Source: an uncultured Clostridia bacterium
Lineage (GTDB): Bacteria > Bacillota > Clostridia > TANB77 > CAG-508
NCBI GenBank assembly: GCA_934177795.1
Contig: CAKPPS010000027.1
Location: forward strand, 1 to 16,505
Direction of reading: 5' to 3'
Length of the DNA stretch: 16,505 nucleotides
Under the pieces are notes generated by a model, which did not search any database, was not told the origin of the DNA, and saw only the letters and a list, made by a program, of their open reading frames with translations. This document shows, one piece after another, positions 14,352 to 16,505 of the stretch. The position numbers and the translations under genes are program-made. How positions within the stretch are numbered: the stretch's first letter is position 1; every line of letters starts with the position of its first letter.

Positions 14352-15233
14352 ATGGAAAGACAATTAAAATTATTTTTTAACTTTTTGGAAAACGATAAAA
14401 AATTATCAGAAAATACATTACAATCATATAAAAGAGATTTAAAACAATTCAGAAGATATATAGAAGCATATAATTTACACTATAACAGAGTAAAAGAAGA
14501 AGATATAAAAGATTATATACAATATATGCAAGAAGAAGGAAAGAAAGCATCAAGCATTTCTAGATGTATTGCTTCAATAAGATCTTTCTATCAATTTGCA
14601 TTAAAAAATAGAAAAATAAAAGAAGATCCAACAGCTAATATTCAATCACCTAAAATAGAAAAAAGAGTTCCAAATGTGTTAACAACTAAGGAAGTAGAAT
14701 TATTATTAAAACAACCAGATGATATGGATTTAAAAGGAATAAGAGATAAAGCAATGCTAGAATTTGCTTATGCTACAGGCATGAGAGTTACAGAAATAAT
14801 ATCATTAGATATAGATGATGTTAATTTAGAAGAATCTTACGTATTATGCAAAAATGGAAATAAACAAAGAATAATACCATTAGGAGCAATGTCATTAAAA
14901 GCATTAAAAGAATATATAGAAGAAGCAAGAGATATATTAATAAAAAAAGAAGATGAAAAAGCATTATTTGTAAATATAAATGGAGGAAGACTTACAAGAC
15001 AAGGATTTTGGAAAATTATAAAATTCTATAAAGATCAAGCACATATAGCTAAAGATATAACACCACATGTTTTAAGACATTCTTTTGCAACACATTTATT
15101 ACAAAATGGTGCAGATTTAAAGGCTATACAAACAATGTTAGGACATTCAGATATATCTTCTACACAAGTGTATATGCAATTTCAAGATGAAGGATTAAAA
15201 GATATATACAAAAAAGCTCATCCTAGAGCATAA
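14352..15233 (+). CDS. xerD: Tyrosine recombinase XerD
   Basis: A 293-residue site-specific recombinase that resolves chromosome dimers at dif, together with XerC. The N-terminal SAM-like DNA-binding domain (about 1-105) contains ENTLQSYKRDLKQF and ISRCIASIRSFYQFAL. The catalytic domain has Arg145 in TGMRVTE, a Lys-containing hairpin KNGNKQR (167-173), His239-x-x-Arg242 in HVLRHSFATH, His265 in LGHSDISST and the nucleophile Tyr274 in TQVYMQF. Spacings fit Xer enzymes. XerD rather than XerC is favoured by the EndoQ-spoIIM-xerD order seen in Bacillus. A GGTAGGGG-like site precedes ATG 14352. Confidence 0.92.
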   Translation: MERQLKLFFNFLENDKKLSENTLQSYKRDLKQFRRYIEAYNLHYNRVKEEDIKDYIQYMQEEGKKASSISRCIASIRSFYQFALKNRKIKEDPTANIQSPKIEKRVPNVLTTKEVELLLKQPDDMDLKGIRDKAMLEFAYATGMRVTEIISLDIDDVNLEESYVLCKNGNKQRIIPLGAMSLKALKEYIEEARDILIKKEDEKALFVNINGGRLTRQGFWKIIKFYKDQAHIAKDITPHVLRHSFATHLLQNGADLKAIQTMLGHSDISSTQVYMQFQDEGLKDIYKKAHPRA

Positions 15234-15284
15234 ATGTTGTATGAATAATTTATATAATATATAGATATTATAAAATAAAATATA

Positions 15285-15332
15285 AAAATAAAGTGTATAA
15301 GTTATGTTTTTAAAACTTATACACTTTATTTT
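15285..15332. terminator. Bidirectional terminator between xerD and fic
   Basis: A perfect 19-bp inverted repeat, AAAATAAAGTGTATAAGTT (15285-15303) and AACTTATACACTTTATTTT (15314-15332), with a ten-base loop. It has T runs on the exit side in both directions. It lies between two convergent genes and can serve both. Confidence 0.9.
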
Positions 15333-15376
15333 ATAATATAATAAGTTTAATACAAGTAAATTGAATTTTATATAAA

Positions 15377-16060
15377 TTAATCTTCAAATCCAAATTTTTT
15401 CATACGTTCTTTTTCATTGAAAGATAAATCATTTAACCATTTAGCCAAACCAGTATTATCATTATTTCTTAAAAATTCAAAATATTTGATTCTATCTTCT
15501 TTGGCTATAACAATAGGTGGAAGATTATTTTTTAATAATTCATAATTTATAAGCAATCTACCAGTTCTACCATTACCATCTTCAAAAGGATGTATTTTTT
15601 CAAATTCAATATGATATCTAGCAATTTTAGTAAAAATATTTTGTTCATCATGATTATAATTATATACATAATACATCATCAAATTTGGTATCTTTTCAGG
15701 TTCTGGTGGAATATGTTCACTTCCTTGAATAAAAACTTGGATGGTTCTAAATCCGTCAGTTTCTTTAATATTTTTATTAATTATTTCATTTAAATTTTTA
15801 ATAAATTTTTCGTCAAGTATATCATCATTATTTTGCAATCTTTTAAAAATTAATTCTAATGCAGATTTATGGTTTATTGCTTCATATATTTCTCTCGGCT
15901 CTTTTCCTTCAATTTTAAAACTATTATCATTATAAAGTATGGCATAAGTTTCTGCATAAGTAAGTGTATTGCCTTCAATAGCGTTGGAATGATAAGTACT
16001 TCTAGTAATTAAATCTTCTAAATAGTTTTTATTATTTAAAATAAATTCTAAAATTGTCAT
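15377..16060 (-). CDS. Fic-family protein (AMP transferase), class II
   Basis: A 227-residue Fic-domain protein with an intact active-site loop HPFEDGNGRTGR at residues 157-168. The catalytic His157 and the phosphate-binding DGNGR suggest it can transfer AMP, or another nucleotide part, to a target hydroxyl. SNAIEG at 25-30 fits the (S/T)xxxE(G/N) autoinhibitory motif, with Glu29 expected to block ATP in its own N-terminal helix, as in class II Fic proteins. So no separate antitoxin gene is needed, and none is adjacent. A C-terminal winged helix is absent, which makes this a short single-domain form. AGAGG on the minus strand precedes the ATG by eight bases. It is the only substantial minus-strand gene, with its own promoter and a shared terminator. 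The target protein is unknown. Confidence 0.93.
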   Translation of the reverse strand: MTILEFILNNKNYLEDLITRSTYHSNAIEGNTLTYAETYAILYNDNSFKIEGKEPREIYEAINHKSALELIFKRLQNNDDILDEKFIKNLNEIINKNIKETDGFRTIQVFIQGSEHIPPEPEKIPNLMMYYVYNYNHDEQNIFTKIARYHIEFEKIHPFEDGNGRTGRLLINYELLKNNLPPIVIAKEDRIKYFEFLRNNDNTGLAKWLNDLSFNEKERMKKFGFED

Positions 16061-16109
16061 AAAAATCCTCTTTTCTATAATTTTTTTTAGGCTTTTAGTT
16101 TGTACTTAA

Positions 16110-16138
16110 ATTTTATCATGTAGATTAGGTAAAGTCAA
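16110..16138 (-). promoter_or_regulatory. Sigma-A promoter of fic
   Basis: Read on the minus strand: TTGACT (16138-16133), a 17-base spacer and TAAAAT (16115-16110), about 50 bases before the fic start. Confidence 0.75.
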
Positions 16139-16161
16139 TTTCAAAAAATGAAATATTACTA

Positions 16162-16190
16162 TTGCTTTTTAAAAATTCTATTGTTATAAT
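16162..16190 (+). promoter_or_regulatory. Sigma-A promoter of the prepilin-like gene
   Basis: TTGCTT (16162-16167), a 17-base spacer and TATAAT (16185-16190). It lies back to back with the fic promoter, the -35 boxes being 23 bases apart. Confidence 0.75.
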
Positions 16191-16248
16191 GAGTGTAGTA
16201 AAAATATAATAAAACCAGTAAGAAATAAAAGAAAGGGTGGTAAAACTA

Positions 16249-16505
16249 GTGAAAACAAAAGAAAACATGAAAGGAATTACACTAATAGCATTAGTGATAA
16301 CAGTAATAGTGCTTTTAATGTTATCAGGAATAACTATTTCAATGTTGACTGGAGATAATGGGATAATAACAAAAGCAAAAGAAGCAAAAGAGAAAACAAA
16401 GCAAGCAGAACAAGAGGAAACTTATGCCTTAGAAAGTGTATTAAATTCAATAAATAGTTCAGCCCCATCAACAGATGGATATAATGAAAGTAAAGAAGTA
16501 AATAG
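16249..16505 (+). CDS. Prepilin-like surface protein, N-terminal part (3' end outside window)
   Basis: The frame opens at GTG 16249, eight bases after AAAGGGTGG, and is still open at the last base (85 codons visible). An alternative ATG at 16264 lacks correct spacing. After a short basic leader comes GITLIALVITVIVLLMLSGI, the hydrophobic N-terminal helix of type IV prepilin/pseudopilin-like proteins. Cleavage would be expected after the Gly, although the +5 residue is Ala instead of the usual Glu. Next is SMLTGDNGIITKAKEAKEK, a stretch typical of the abundant clostridial members, and a charged helix. The family often ends in a lectin-like domain like the one in the gene at the window start, so the two may be paralogues (inference). 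Confidence 0.8.
   Translation, partial: MKTKENMKGITLIALVITVIVLLMLSGITISMLTGDNGIITKAKEAKEKTKQAEQEETYALESVLNSINSSAPSTDGYNESKEVN

Noticed and set aside
1..16505. CRISPR array, tRNA, rRNA, insertion sequence or DGR template repeat
   Set aside because: Reading both strands gave no regularly spaced repeats, no cloverleaf-like sequences, no transposase and no second copy of the 824-850 block.

Overview
The window is very A+T-rich and densely coded, mostly on the + strand. AGGAGG-type ribosome-binding sites, near-consensus TTGAAA-N17-TATAAT promoters, SpoVG, SpoIIM and the gene order EndoQ/yqxK - spoIIM - xerD all point to a spore-forming, low-GC Bacillota of the Clostridia type. It is plausibly an uncultured gut lineage, though that is inference. 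Most of the window is chromosomal housekeeping, flanked on both sides by surface or accessory genes.

Layout. (1) 1-876 is the 3' part of a secreted or pilin-like protein with a formylglycine-enzyme/C-type-lectin-like end. The end has unusual base composition and looks like the variable region of a diversity-generating retroelement (DGR) target. A one-base frameshift at 813-815 hides the family's normal ending, which is still readable in the +1 frame to a stop at 848-850. (2) 1011-4341 encodes a MacB/SalX-type ABC exporter pair (ATPase plus two-domain FtsX-like permease). (3) 4441-5263 is a self-contained unit: consensus promoter, class I cyclic-di-GMP riboswitch, a secreted Cys/His-peptidase-like protein and a terminator. 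(4) 5306-5733 is spoVG with a textbook-looking sigma-H promoter and its own terminator. (5) 5831-11468 is a five-gene translation/RNA operon: pth, RNase E/G, rimO, trpS, obg. (6) 11478-13542 pairs a degenerate HD-GYP-like protein with an EndoQ-family DNA repair endonuclease. (7) 13607-15233 is spoIIM followed by xerD. (8) 15285-15332 is a 19-bp perfect bidirectional terminator shared with a minus-strand Fic protein (15377-16060). (9) From 16249 to the window end is the N-terminal part of a prepilin-like protein. It is divergent from fic and has its own strong promoter. It is probably the same broad class of protein as the one cut off at the window start.

Three themes link the parts. Cyclic-di-GMP appears twice: once as a riboswitch in front of a secreted enzyme, and once as a relative of the HD-GYP phosphodiesterases that has lost its HD motif. 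Sporulation appears in spoVG, spoIIM and the conserved neighbourhood. Cell-surface display appears in the two prepilin/lectin-like gene pieces at the edges. No reverse transcriptase, template repeat, CRISPR array, tRNA, rRNA or insertion sequence was recognised inside the window.
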